A stretch of 33,494 nt of DNA from positions 1-33,494 of the forward strand of contig JAFEGU010000389.1 in the NCBI GenBank assembly GCA_018239725.1. Reading direction: 5' to 3'. Both the position numbers and the translations under genes were made by a program. Source of the stretch: Verrucomicrobiota bacterium (GTDB lineage: Bacteria; Chlamydiota; Chlamydiia; Chlamydiales; Rhabdochlamydiaceae). The notes under the pieces are model-generated. The model saw only the letters and a program-made list of their open reading frames with translations. It made no database searches and had not been told where the DNA came from. Positions 1 to 8,494 of the stretch are shown here, in pieces (position 1 is the stretch's first letter; each line of letters begins with the position of its first letter).

Positions 1-2
1 TC

Positions 3-548
3 AACGCCATGGAATTGCGCATGAGGTACGGCCAGCTTAACAACCCCAATTCTACGCTGGTCCAGGAATGGATCGATGAATGCGAGATTGTTCTCAGATG
101 GACCCGCTTCTTTGGAGAAAAGTTAAAAGGAGTTGCCATTCAAGAACCGCCTCAGACTATTGTTACACCTGAGCCGGCGGTAACAGTCGTCGCGACGACT
201 CCAGAACCTCCGCCTCCAACGCACAATGACGCAGACATCGCCCAAGAGATCGTCCGCTTAAACCAAGCGCTTGATGCTGCATTAGGCACAGCATATGATC
301 CACCTGATGATCTGATCGATCCTATTTCCTTCTTGGTCATGGCAGATCCTGTCATGGACTCATGCCAGGCTCATGGCGCTGCCCACTTTTACGAGCGTCA
401 AAATATTGAGGACATTTTTGCTGCTGCCGGCAATCGTCTATGCCCCGTTAGTAGAGAGCCTATCGGCAATCTTGCCGATGCACCGCTTCTCCAGAGAAGG
501 ATCGTCACCTGGCTAAGGCAGCAGGCTGCAGCCCTTCCAACGACTTGA
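3..548 (+). CDS. U-box domain protein, 5' truncated by window edge
   Basis: The reading frame is open to the left edge, so the ATG at 9 may be internal and the N-terminus may be missing. Counting from that ATG (179 codons), a proline-rich linker (about residues 47-71) separates a short helical N-terminal part from a C-terminal U-box-like domain (about 100-171). The domain shows the U-box signature DPISFLVMADPV, a His-containing loop, YERQNIEDIF, then CPVSREPI and a terminal hydrophobic helix. U-boxes are RING-like folds without zinc ligands that recruit ubiquitin-charged E2 enzymes. In bacteria they occur in secreted effectors such as Legionella LubX, and ubiquitin-related families are known to be expanded in amoeba-associated Chlamydiae. 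The loop after DPV is a few residues longer than usual. A host-directed E3 ligase role is inferred; the domain call is fairly secure. The kinase gene pknD follows on the same strand. Confidence 0.72.
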   Translation, partial: NAMELRMRYGQLNNPNSTLVQEWIDECEIVLRWTRFFGEKLKGVAIQEPPQTIVTPEPAVTVVATTPEPPPPTHNDADIAQEIVRLNQALDAALGTAYDPPDDLIDPISFLVMADPVMDSCQAHGAAHFYERQNIEDIFAAAGNRLCPVSREPIGNLADAPLLQRRIVTWLRQQAAALPTT

Positions 549-631
549 TCGAGCTTGCTTTGAATAGAGTAGATGTGTAAAGAAAGATTGGTAAAGAGTC
601 CGGCTAAGGACTTTCAAAGAGTCATGGTGGA

Positions 632-3433
632 ATGAATAAAACAGATGTCGATCCTATGCAGATCGACCATTATCAGATCGTACGGGGCTTAGGGAAAGGA
701 GGAATGGGAGAGGTCTTTTTGGCCTTCGATCCTTCCTGCGGAAGGAACGTCGCTCTTAAACGGATCCGCCAAGAGATGAAGAGCAACCGGACCCTTCAAG
801 AGCGTTTTTTGCGCGAAGCTCGGATTGCCTCTCAGCTCACCCACCCTTCGATCATTCCGATTTATACGATCTGCCAAAAGGGGGAAGAGACCTACTACAC
901 GATGCCCTATGTCGAAGGGGAGACGCTGAAGCAGATCCTCAAGTCGGCCTACGACGAGGAAAAAGAGGGAGAGGTCAAACACCCGATCGGTTCATCGATC
1001 CCTACTCTGATGAGGATCTTCCTCAACGTCTGCCAAGCGATCGCCTATTCCCATTCAAAAGGGATCTTGCACAGGGACATCAAGCCTGACAACATCATCG
1101 TCGGTAAGTATGGCGAGGTGCTGATCCTCGATTGGGGCCTTGCCGATTTTGCGGGCGAGGCAAAAGAGTTCCAGCTCATCGAAAAAAAGGCTCCTCCCGA
1201 GCCTGATCTGACGAAGCCTGGCAAAGTCCCTGGGACCCTTTCCTACCTTGCTCCTGAAAGGATCACCGGAGCCGCTTCCACCTTCGCGACAGACATCTAC
1301 TCTTTAACGGTCATCCTCTACCAGATCCTCACGCTGCGCCTCCCCTTCCAACGCGCTTCGATACAAAGCTTCCGCAAGACAATGCACCTCGAGCAGTTCA
1401 CCTATCCGCAAGAAATAGCGCCGTACCGCGACATCCCGCAGCACCTTGCCGATATAGCCAAACGGGGACTCCAGTTCGATCCTGCCTTGCGGTTCCAGTC
1501 CGTTGAAGAGATCATTACTGAGGTCGAGAGCTACATTGAAGGGAGGCCGGAATGGATCCCTGCAGCGGAATTGCATGTCGACAGGAAAGAAGATTGGGAG
1601 TTTCAGGAGAACATCCTTCTCGCCAAGCATCTGGCCATCACGCGGATCCCCACTGTGATGGAGTGGGTCAGTTTGATGATCTCGCGAATGAGCTTCTCAG
1701 GCAACACCAAGATCAAGGCAAAGATCCAGCTCAAAGAGAACGGCAACGGGATCGGCTTCCTTCTCAACATTCCTGAAGCGGACGAGCGCAAAGGTTTCGA
1801 AGAGGGGTATTGCTTGTGGGTCGGGTCAGAGATCAAGCCTGGATGCAAGCTTTTCCGCTCCAATGTCGAAGTTTTGGACATTCCTGGGGTCTGCTTCAAA
1901 ATGAACGTCTGGCATCAAGTCCAGATCGAAAAGGTCGACAACCATCTTAGGTTCTATCTCGACGGGATCCTCCAGTTCCATTACATCAGCCACATTCCGA
2001 TGGGAGGAACCCATGTGGGAGTCCTCTATCGGGATGCCGATTTTGAAATGCCGCAGATCGAAGTGTCGATCGGCAGTCAAAACGTGATGGTCAACTGCCT
2101 TGCTGTTCCCGATGCTTTCCTCGCTGATAAAAATTACCAGAAGGCCCTCAGCGAGTACCGGCGGATCGGCAGCTCGTTCATGGGAAGAGCGGAAGGGCGC
2201 GAAGCGTTGTTCCGCGCTGGAATCACCCTTTTGGAAGAGGCGGGGACGGTCAAGAAAAACCAGGAGAAGCAAAAGCTCTATGCCCTTGCGCTCGATGAGT
2301 TCAGCAAACTGCGCTTCACCCCAGGAGCGCCTCTCGAATACTTAGGCAAGGCCTTGGTGTATAAAGCGATCGGCGATATCGACGAGGAGATCAAATGCCT
2401 GGAGCTATGCGTCCGCAAGTATCCGAAACATCCTCTTCTTAAAGTGTTGAGCGAGCACATCACTTTCCGTTTGCATGAAGCTTCGCTGCACGATCGGTTC
2501 GCCGCCTACCACTTTGCCTTGCTCTCTGCGCGCCACCTCCCCCACATTTTCCGATCGGAGGACAGCCAGCACCTTCTTTCCAATTTGATGCAGAACTTAG
2601 AGCCTCTTCCCTTCATCCTCCCATTTGAAGAGAAGATCGGCGCTCCCCTTCTCCACCTAGCTGTCCAGCTAAGCTTTTGGCTGGCAAAGCCGATCCCGCT
2701 CATGGAGATCATCGAAAGCTGCCCCGATCCCCTGATCTCGGCAAACGCCTTTTATTGCATGCTCCATTTAGGTCACACCGATTGGGTCGAAGACAACCTG
2801 CATTTCTTGCAAAGCAAAGAGGAATCGGAACTGCTCGGAGCGATCTTGACCTTGCATCAAAAAGGATTGAAGGCCGCCCTTGAAGAGTTCCAAACCGCGG
2901 CTGCTTTTCCCTTTACTTCCTCAGCACTCAGATGCGCTGGTTATTTGCTGCGAGCCGCCAAAGAAACGGAAGCTGACGTAGAAGAGCTTTCAGCCCTCTT
3001 TTCGAAAATCCCCCAATCGGAACGCCTTTACATCGATGCAAGCCTTGTCCGTTTAGATCTTCTGAACAATTGCTGGAAACGGGCGCAGAGCAGTTTAGAG
3101 GGCTATCCCACCGAGCTGCTCGCCGATGAGAAACTTCCTCTGTATGTTCCCTTTGGATGCTGGCTTTGGAACCAGGAAGGCAAAGAGATCGCCCTCTCCC
3201 ATTTTTCTGGAGCGATGGACAACCCCTATCCTCCAACAACTGCCCTGCTCAGCTATTTCCTGCGAAAAAAGATCGATGAGAAGGCTCCCCTCTTTTTCTG
3301 GGAGAAAGTCGAGCTGCTGCGCAGTCTCACCCTTTTTTATCATTGCTCAAAGCAGTCGGAAAAAAAAGAACTCTACCTCAAAAAGCTTAAGAAAGAGCTC
3401 AAGCGCGCAGCATCGCTCCATCTTCAATTTTGA
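632..3433 (+). CDS. pknD: Serine/threonine protein kinase PknD (chlamydial type)
   Basis: The 933-residue protein has an N-terminal Hanks-type kinase domain and a long C-terminal region, the architecture and approximate length of chlamydial PknD. Visible kinase motifs are the glycine loop (G21-K-G-G-M-G26-E-V28), the ATP-anchoring lysine K43, E62 in helix C, the catalytic loop H147-R-D149 with K151 and N154, and the APE motif at 207-209. The Mg-binding DFG motif is replaced by D167-W-G169, as in chlamydial PknD. Beyond about residue 320 there is a beta-rich, concanavalin-like stretch and then a helical, TPR-like region. No membrane segment is evident. The start at 632 follows GGTGGA closely; M9 (656), immediately before the conserved IDHYQIV, is a possible alternative. 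PknD phosphorylates Ser/Thr (dual specificity is reported in C. pneumoniae). Its substrate here is unknown. The stop codon is only 10 nt from the stop of the convergent protease gene. Confidence 0.95.
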   Translation: MNKTDVDPMQIDHYQIVRGLGKGGMGEVFLAFDPSCGRNVALKRIRQEMKSNRTLQERFLREARIASQLTHPSIIPIYTICQKGEETYYTMPYVEGETLKQILKSAYDEEKEGEVKHPIGSSIPTLMRIFLNVCQAIAYSHSKGILHRDIKPDNIIVGKYGEVLILDWGLADFAGEAKEFQLIEKKAPPEPDLTKPGKVPGTLSYLAPERITGAASTFATDIYSLTVILYQILTLRLPFQRASIQSFRKTMHLEQFTYPQEIAPYRDIPQHLADIAKRGLQFDPALRFQSVEEIITEVESYIEGRPEWIPAAELHVDRKEDWEFQENILLAKHLAITRIPTVMEWVSLMISRMSFSGNTKIKAKIQLKENGNGIGFLLNIPEADERKGFEEGYCLWVGSEIKPGCKLFRSNVEVLDIPGVCFKMNVWHQVQIEKVDNHLRFYLDGILQFHYISHIPMGGTHVGVLYRDADFEMPQIEVSIGSQNVMVNCLAVPDAFLADKNYQKALSEYRRIGSSFMGRAEGREALFRAGITLLEEAGTVKKNQEKQKLYALALDEFSKLRFTPGAPLEYLGKALVYKAIGDIDEEIKCLELCVRKYPKHPLLKVLSEHITFRLHEASLHDRFAAYHFALLSARHLPHIFRSEDSQHLLSNLMQNLEPLPFILPFEEKIGAPLLHLAVQLSFWLAKPIPLMEIIESCPDPLISANAFYCMLHLGHTDWVEDNLHFLQSKEESELLGAILTLHQKGLKAALEEFQTAAAFPFTSSALRCAGYLLRAAKETEADVEELSALFSKIPQSERLYIDASLVRLDLLNNCWKRAQSSLEGYPTELLADEKLPLYVPFGCWLWNQEGKEIALSHFSGAMDNPYPPTTALLSYFLRKKIDEKAPLFFWEKVELLRSLTLFYHCSKQSEKKELYLKKLKKELKRAASLHLQF

Positions 3434-3443
3434 ACTCTTACAT

Positions 3444-4439
3444 TCATTCGATGACAGATACTCTTGGCTTCAATTGCTCGATCAAGCTAGGCAGTTGATC
3501 TTGGATCCTGCTAAAAATGCCGTCTCTTTTTTGCGAAATCATCGCTGTAAAGCTCAAATCGACCTTTTCCAATCCGAACTCAAGCAAGGTCCTGACTGCT
3601 AATTCGGCCCGTATCCCTTTGTCATGTGCTTGCGTCAATAACGGAGACTCGTCAAAGGATGTTAAATCCCTCAGTTCTGGATACTCTTTTAACAGCGCTG
3701 CCGTATACACGCTATAATAACCACACCCCGTTGAAGTTGCATTTCCTTGGTCGAATAGGTGCAGGACATCTGGTTTCCCTTTAAATTCCGCTTGAATACC
3801 TGGAGGAAGAAGGGATGTTAAATACTCAAGAAGCGCTGGACAGTATCGTTCTTCATAAGAGATGACCTCCGGCGAGAGGGAATCATAAAAACGGAACGTC
3901 GCCTTACCCTCTAGAACGATGATAGAAAGCAAGCTTGCATGGTTGTTAAGCGTGATCGGGATGTTAAAATGGGTATACCCTTGTCCAAGATAGGTTGTGA
4001 TCATTGTAGAAACGACATCGGGCGATATGACTCTATCTTCTTTAGAGACCATTTCCATTGCACGAAAATCAGAATAAATCACGCCATCAAACATCACGGG
4101 CAAATTGCAAACAGGATAGCAACTGCCAATCGCCTCCATAGCTACGGCCATTAGTTTTCCCCCGCCGCCGCCATAATTGATTCCGCCGATGAAGATATTA
4201 GACAGATCGATCTCGATCTGTGAAATATCTACAACTTGACCCTTTCTTAATGTTATCCTTGAATCTTCCGGGAATTGGAAAAAAAGGGGATTTTCAGCAT
4301 TTTTTTCTGAAACGCTCCCCTCTATTTTCCTGACCGTTTCCTTCAACACTGAATTTAAAGCACTTACAGGTACAATAGGCTCATCGGACAAAGTAAGACT
4401 TTTTGCAAATTTACTATTAACATCTACAACTGACGCCAT
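3444..4439 (-). CDS. Putative CE-clan cysteine protease (Ulp1/deubiquitinase-like effector)
   Basis: No close homologue is recognised, but the C-terminal half has the ordered residues of a CE-clan cysteine protease. Counting from a TTG at 4451, H171 lies in NNHASLLSIIV, D190 in FRFYDSL, Q235 in FDQGN and C243 in STGCGYYSVY. This resembles the H-D-Q-C arrangement of Ulp1/SENP and chlamydial ChlaDub enzymes, including the typical YDSL and CG contexts. The YopJ (C55) acetyltransferase family, which uses H-E-C, is an alternative; the H-to-acid spacing of 19 residues also fits that family. The first 160 residues are unassigned and include a glycine run (about 93-98). I chose the ATG at 4439 (331 aa) over the TTG at 4451. 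The upstream DNA is very AT-rich and has no good ribosome-binding site. It would act on host ubiquitin-like modifications if secreted, which is inference. It faces pknD tail to tail. Confidence 0.6.
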   Translation of the reverse strand: MASVVDVNSKFAKSLTLSDEPIVPVSALNSVLKETVRKIEGSVSEKNAENPLFFQFPEDSRITLRKGQVVDISQIEIDLSNIFIGGINYGGGGGKLMAVAMEAIGSCYPVCNLPVMFDGVIYSDFRAMEMVSKEDRVISPDVVSTMITTYLGQGYTHFNIPITLNNHASLLSIIVLEGKATFRFYDSLSPEVISYEERYCPALLEYLTSLLPPGIQAEFKGKPDVLHLFDQGNATSTGCGYYSVYTAALLKEYPELRDLTSFDESPLLTQAHDKGIRAELAVRTLLEFGLEKVDLSFTAMISQKRDGIFSRIQDQLPSLIEQLKPRVSVIE

Positions 4440-4568
4440 ATACAACACCAAAAAATAATTTAATTTATCTTAGCTAAAATTTTAACAAATCAATATTAAT
4501 ATTATATAAATTTCGATGATAACAAGCTAGTTTGATTACTGCGTTAGACGAATTGGGAATTTGGTTTT

Positions 4569-4592
4569 CATCCTGTCCATCCTGCCATCCTG
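4569..4592. repeat. Short tandem CATCCTG repeat
   Basis: CATCCTG occurs three times, at 4569-4575, 4578-4584 and 4586-4592, in the non-coding gap between the protease gene and the Nudix gene. Similar CATCCTGTCCATCCTG-type strings are common in intergenic or decayed regions of several bacterial groups. Small open frames cross the area on both strands, but none has a convincing ribosome-binding site or domain. Confidence 0.6.
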
Positions 4593-4723
4593 TTATTTTC
4601 CCCAATTTTCTAAACACGTTTTGCTTGAGAGACGTGGCCATGTCTCTTACAATTTTATCGTTGCGCAAAACACTTGCTCCTATCAAAAATGAGTTTCAAA
4701 AAACGACTAGAACGAGATGAGCC

Positions 4724-5269
4724 ATGCCACACCGCAAAACGCCTATTCCTGAAGTCAAAGAGAGTCATATCGTCCATCATGGATTCTTTGATGTGAGGGT
4801 CGATACTCTCCAGCTTCCCCATGGTCCCAAGCGCCCATATACAGTATTGAACATCAAATTCCACGCTGCAGCCGTCATCGCTGAGACAAAAGATGGAAAG
4901 CTCCTTGTTACCCAAGAATACCGCCACCCGACAGGCCAATGGCTATTGAGCTGCCCAGGAGGAAGAATCGATACTGGAGAATCCCCAATCGAAGCGGCGC
5001 GCAGGGAACTGTTGGAAGAAACAGGCTACGGCGGCGGAGAGTTTTCCCTGTTGGGATCGATCTACCCGTATCCTTCCGTTACCAATCAACAGATCTTCTT
5101 TGTCCATGCAAAGAATGTCGAATACCAACAGCCTCCTACATTAGAAGACTTTGAGCTGATCCATTCCGAATTGAAAACGCCCGAAGAGCTTTTTAAATCG
5201 ATTGCAACAGGATCTCCCGTCGACGGAGTCTTCTGTTCGGGGCTTTTCTTATGGAGAAATTGCATATGA
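4724..5269 (+). CDS. Nudix hydrolase, ADP-ribose pyrophosphatase-like
   Basis: This 181-residue protein has a full Nudix box, G80-x5-E86-x7-R94-E95-L-L-E98-E99-T-G101, the Mg-binding catalytic helix of pyrophosphohydrolases that cleave nucleoside diphosphates linked to another moiety. The EYRHP stretch (65-69) and the PGGRIDTGE context resemble the ADP-ribose pyrophosphatase (NudF) branch. That substrate is likely but not proved by sequence. The ATG follows a weak GAG-type ribosome-binding site. The gene ends inside the start of the FAD monooxygenase gene (ATGA overlap at 5266-5269), so the two are probably co-transcribed and translationally coupled. The pair could therefore serve one pathway or simply share a transcript. 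Confidence 0.88.
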   Translation: MPHRKTPIPEVKESHIVHHGFFDVRVDTLQLPHGPKRPYTVLNIKFHAAAVIAETKDGKLLVTQEYRHPTGQWLLSCPGGRIDTGESPIEAARRELLEETGYGGGEFSLLGSIYPYPSVTNQQIFFVHAKNVEYQQPPTLEDFELIHSELKTPEELFKSIATGSPVDGVFCSGLFLWRNCI

Positions 5270-6816
5270 CCGACGTGATCATTATCGGAGCTGGGCCGGC
5301 GGGACTCATGCTAGGATGCGAGCTGCTGAAGCGGGGCATTCAAATCAGGCTTTTTGAGCAATTGCCAGAGAGGACAAACCAATCGCGCGCATTAGCTCTC
5401 CAAGCACGTACATTAGAGATCTTCGAAAAGATGGGGATCATCGATGATTTCATGCAGCTCGGAAGAAAAGTCCATCATGCCAACATCTACAAAAATGGCA
5501 GTAGAATCGCTTCCGTCAACATTTCCCAGATCGATTCGCCTTATCCATTCATCCTGACCCTTGCCCAATCAAATACTGAAATGATCTTAGCCCGCCATTT
5601 TGAAAAGCTGGGAGGCACCATTGAGCGATGCAAAACGTTGACGGCCATCAATGGTTCGCAAGCTGTTTTTCAGGTTCCTAACAAGACGGAAGAGACCGTT
5701 TCAGCGCGCTGGATCATCGGTTGCGACGGGGCCCATAGCACGGTGCGCCATATTCTCAACATGCCGTTTCAAGGCGCCGCTTTTCCGGAAACTTTTGCCT
5801 TGGCGGACGTAGAGGTCGATTCTCCCTTTTCCGATGAAGAAACTCATATCTTTTTTTCTTCAAACAAACTGGCCGGGCTTCTTCCTCTGTCTGAAAGAAA
5901 CCATTTCAGAGCCCTTGGCCTGATCCCTACAGATAAGTCTGGCCAAGTTCCCGAATTGACGCTCGAGTACGTCCAGAAAATGGTCGAAGAAGCATCGAAC
6001 TGCCGCTTGATCCGGATCAAAAACCCTGACTGGATCTCGACATTTTCCGTCCACCGTAGGATTGTGCCTCGCATGCGCAGCGGCAATATCTTCTTAGTCG
6101 GCGATGCCTCGCATATCCACAGCCCGGCAGGAGGACAGGGAATGAACACAAGCGTCCAAGACGCCTTTAACCTTGCTTGGAAGCTGGCCCTTGTGCAGCA
6201 AGGATCTGCCAAAGAAAAGATCCTCAACACCTATCATCTTGAAAGGCATCCGGTTGCACGTGAGGTCTTGAAAGGGACGACCTTAATTACAAAGATGATC
6301 ACAGCGTCCAAAGCAAAAATGCTCATCGTTTCGATCCTTGGGCTTTTAGTCAACCACACTCCATTGCAAAAGAAAATGGCCTACGCCATCAGCGAGCTGC
6401 GCCTTCGATACGGACGAAATACGCTCAACAAAGGGCGTCTTGCCGATCTCTTCTGGAAAGGTCCTAAGCCAGGCTGCCGCACACCTGATGTTGCGGAACT
6501 TCCCGATGGCAAACGGCTGTTCCAGTATTTGGCCCATCCGCGCCATACGCTGCTTTGCTTTGGAAATGCGGAAGCGCTGATCTCCCAAGTCCAGGAAGAA
6601 TTTCCAAACTTGATCGTTCCTATAATTATTTCCCCTTCGCAACAAGGTCCAGAGTATATTCACGATCCTGCTGGACAAATTGCAAAGCGTTACGCTGTCG
6701 AAAAAGAGGCGCTCTATCTGATCCGTCCCGATGGAGTGATCGGCTACCGCAGCCGTGACCTTAAGCCTGAGCCTTTTTTAAGGCATTTGAAAAGGAATTT
6801 TATTGGAAAGAGCTAA
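5266..6816 (+). CDS. FAD-dependent aromatic-hydroxylase-type monooxygenase
   Basis: The 516-residue protein is a class A flavoprotein monooxygenase of the phenol/PcpB/MhpA-like family. It shows the Rossmann GxGxxG (G8-A-G10-P-A-G13) with E31 at the end of the second strand to bind the FAD ribose. A DG motif lies around D154 (GCDGAHSTVR) and a GD motif around D280 (LVGDASHIHSP), followed by GGQGMNTSVQDAFNLAWKL. The last 130 residues or so resemble the thioredoxin-like tail of this family. Chlamydiaceae encode a related protein (C. trachomatis CT148, annotated mhpA), so the family is expected here. The physiological substrate is unknown. An in-frame ATG at 5251 exists, but the start at 5266 is preferred because GGAG (5253-5256) sits 9 nt upstream and gives an ATGA overlap with the Nudix gene. 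Confidence 0.88.
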   Translation: MTDVIIIGAGPAGLMLGCELLKRGIQIRLFEQLPERTNQSRALALQARTLEIFEKMGIIDDFMQLGRKVHHANIYKNGSRIASVNISQIDSPYPFILTLAQSNTEMILARHFEKLGGTIERCKTLTAINGSQAVFQVPNKTEETVSARWIIGCDGAHSTVRHILNMPFQGAAFPETFALADVEVDSPFSDEETHIFFSSNKLAGLLPLSERNHFRALGLIPTDKSGQVPELTLEYVQKMVEEASNCRLIRIKNPDWISTFSVHRRIVPRMRSGNIFLVGDASHIHSPAGGQGMNTSVQDAFNLAWKLALVQQGSAKEKILNTYHLERHPVAREVLKGTTLITKMITASKAKMLIVSILGLLVNHTPLQKKMAYAISELRLRYGRNTLNKGRLADLFWKGPKPGCRTPDVAELPDGKRLFQYLAHPRHTLLCFGNAEALISQVQEEFPNLIVPIIISPSQQGPEYIHDPAGQIAKRYAVEKEALYLIRPDGVIGYRSRDLKPEPFLRHLKRNFIGKS

Positions 6817-6840
6817 TCAATAACTTTAAGCCAATGCTTG

Positions 6841-6933
6841 GAGACTGTTAACGAATTTAGTTTCTGTCGATTTTTTGGACTTTTTCAGAAAATTCTCAAA
6901 AAAGCGACGAAACCTAAATCCGTTAAGAGTCTC
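6841..6933. repeat. 93-bp imperfect palindrome between convergent genes
   Basis: The two arms (about 6841-6886 and 6888-6933) are imperfect reverse complements along nearly the whole element. The left arm begins GAGACTGTTAACGAATTTAG; the reverse complement of the right arm begins GAGACTCTTAACGGATTTAG. Both continue through T-rich cores. It fills the gap between the monooxygenase stop (6816) and the stop of the ABC substrate-binding gene (6934). RNA from either strand would fold into a long hairpin, so it may act as a bidirectional terminator. It could also be a palindromic repeat element. Confidence 0.8.
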
Positions 6934-7854
6934 TTATAGAAGCTGCTGAACTTTTAAAAATTCCGCAGCGACAGATTCCACGCTTCTTTTTTGCTTTTCC
7001 ACTTTAAAATTGAGCTCCTGCATTGTCTTCTCTGAAATCATTCCTGCCAATTGATTGATGATCGGTCTTAGTTCTGGATAAAGAGAAAGGGTCTGCTGCC
7101 GAACGACGGGCGAGACAAAATAGGGAGGAAAGCATTTCAAATCGTCCTTCAGCACTCGAAGGCCTGATCCATAAAGCGAGCTGTCTGTCGAACATCCTGT
7201 GATCACATCGATGCTGTTTTTGGCAAGGGTAAGATACAAAAGAGCCTGGTCCATCATTTGAGGATGCAAGGAAGACTTAAAAGGATAGCGTGACTGCAGC
7301 AGCTCAAGTTCCGGCCGCGCGGCAAATTCTGGGCATATGCCGATTTTAAAGGCCTGGCCATTCTGCATAGCTCCTGCAAGCGAGGAGATCGATTCGATCT
7401 GGAACTTGTTTGCAAGAGCCTCCTGCATCACAAGGACAAACGTATTATTGAAGCCGATGGGGTCGAGCCATAAAAGACCATAACGTTCTTGGAACACAGT
7501 TCTGATTTCGGAGAGCATCTGGCCAGGGCTGCTTGCGAACGGCCTATTTAAAATGTAGAGCCATGCTGTACCCGTGTATTCGCAATACAGATCGATGCTC
7601 CCCGTCTTCAGCGCATAAAAGCAAATGGTCGATCCTTCCAAAGTAAACTGCCTTTCGACGCGCAAGGAGGTCTTTGATTCGATCAATTGCGCGATCATTT
7701 CTGATAGCAGGTGCTGTTCCGTGATGTTTTTTGCTCCGATGACGATTCGGCCTTCAGAGGGATTTTGTTCGATGAGAAAAAAGGCGATTACAGTTCCCAT
7801 AAGGAGTGCTGCCGAGCAAAGGAGCAGGAAGATTTTCTTCTTCATTGCGGCCAT
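6934..7854 (-). CDS. Glycine betaine/choline-type ABC transporter substrate-binding protein
   Basis: This 306-residue protein begins with a charged N-terminus and a hydrophobic segment (about residues 7-28), consistent with a signal peptide or membrane anchor. It then matches the OpuAC/ProX/YehZ quaternary-amine-binding family, with typical stretches IVIGAKNITEQHLLSEMIAQ, the LYCEYTGTAW strand and GSIDLYCEYTG context. It would capture an osmolyte such as glycine betaine, choline or carnitine for the adjacent permease; the exact ligand cannot be read from the sequence. The ATG at 7854 is preceded by GAGG with an 8-nt spacer. That ribosome-binding site overlaps the end of the permease gene, which suggests coupled translation. 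It is the last gene of the three-gene operon and ends at the 93-bp palindrome. Confidence 0.85.
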   Translation of the reverse strand: MAAMKKKIFLLLCSAALLMGTVIAFFLIEQNPSEGRIVIGAKNITEQHLLSEMIAQLIESKTSLRVERQFTLEGSTICFYALKTGSIDLYCEYTGTAWLYILNRPFASSPGQMLSEIRTVFQERYGLLWLDPIGFNNTFVLVMQEALANKFQIESISSLAGAMQNGQAFKIGICPEFAARPELELLQSRYPFKSSLHPQMMDQALLYLTLAKNSIDVITGCSTDSSLYGSGLRVLKDDLKCFPPYFVSPVVRQQTLSLYPELRPIINQLAGMISEKTMQELNFKVEKQKRSVESVAAEFLKVQQLL

Positions 7855-7864
7855 GTTCTTCTCC

Positions 7865-8494
7865 TCATCTAAATGGACCGATCAGCCATCTTTCGACGCG
7901 GCTTAAGCCCCATTCAAATAGAATTGCTAAACACCCTGCCGGGACTGTACCTGCCAAAATGAGGTTCAATTGCATGCTCCGCAAGCCCTGCATGATGAGA
8001 TCGCCTAATCCACCTGAGCCGATCAAACTGGTCAGCGTAGCCATTCCTATTGTCCATACGGCTGAGATCCTGACACCCGACATGATCACTGGCAAAGCAT
8101 TCGGAAACTCGACAAGGAACAGGATCTGCCGCGATCTCATGCCGATCCCCTTTGCGATGTCGATGAGTGCTGGATTGACTTGCTTGATCCCAGTGTATGT
8201 GCTCGTTAGCATCGGCAGCAATGCATAAACAGTCAAAACACAAATCGCAGGCATCACGCCAGTCGTCGGCAGGTCGATATAGGGCTGAAGAGCTGCTAAG
8301 GCAACGACGATTAGCGCAATCATGGCAAGACCTGGAACCGTCTGGACGAGAGCTGCGCAACGGATGACAACAACGGGAATATAGCGCGATTTCATGCGGG
8401 ATAAGACAAATCCCAACGGGATCGCGATGGCCGCCGCAAAAAAAAGGGCGGAAAAAGTCAAATAAAGATGCTGCCACATTTTGTAGAGGACCAT
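7865..8494 (-). CDS. Osmolyte ABC transporter permease
   Basis: The 209-residue protein has about five to six hydrophobic segments and a binding-protein-dependent permease signature. The EAA-like cytoplasmic loop is visible as GIGMRSRQILFLVEFPNALP (about residues 119-138), and SLIGSGGLGDLIMQGL is typical of OpuB/OpuC/ProW-type permeases. It would form the membrane channel of the quaternary-amine importer, probably as a homodimer. Its ATG directly abuts the TAG stop of the ATPase gene (TAGATG), so translation is very likely coupled. Confidence 0.88.
   Translation of the reverse strand: MVLYKMWQHLYLTFSALFFAAAIAIPLGFVLSRMKSRYIPVVVIRCAALVQTVPGLAMIALIVVALAALQPYIDLPTTGVMPAICVLTVYALLPMLTSTYTGIKQVNPALIDIAKGIGMRSRQILFLVEFPNALPVIMSGVRISAVWTIGMATLTSLIGSGGLGDLIMQGLRSMQLNLILAGTVPAGCLAILFEWGLSRVERWLIGPFR

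Noticed and set aside
4474-4720. Small frames on both strands across the CATCCTG repeat
   Set aside because: Too short, no domain, no convincing ribosome-binding site; possibly decayed DNA.
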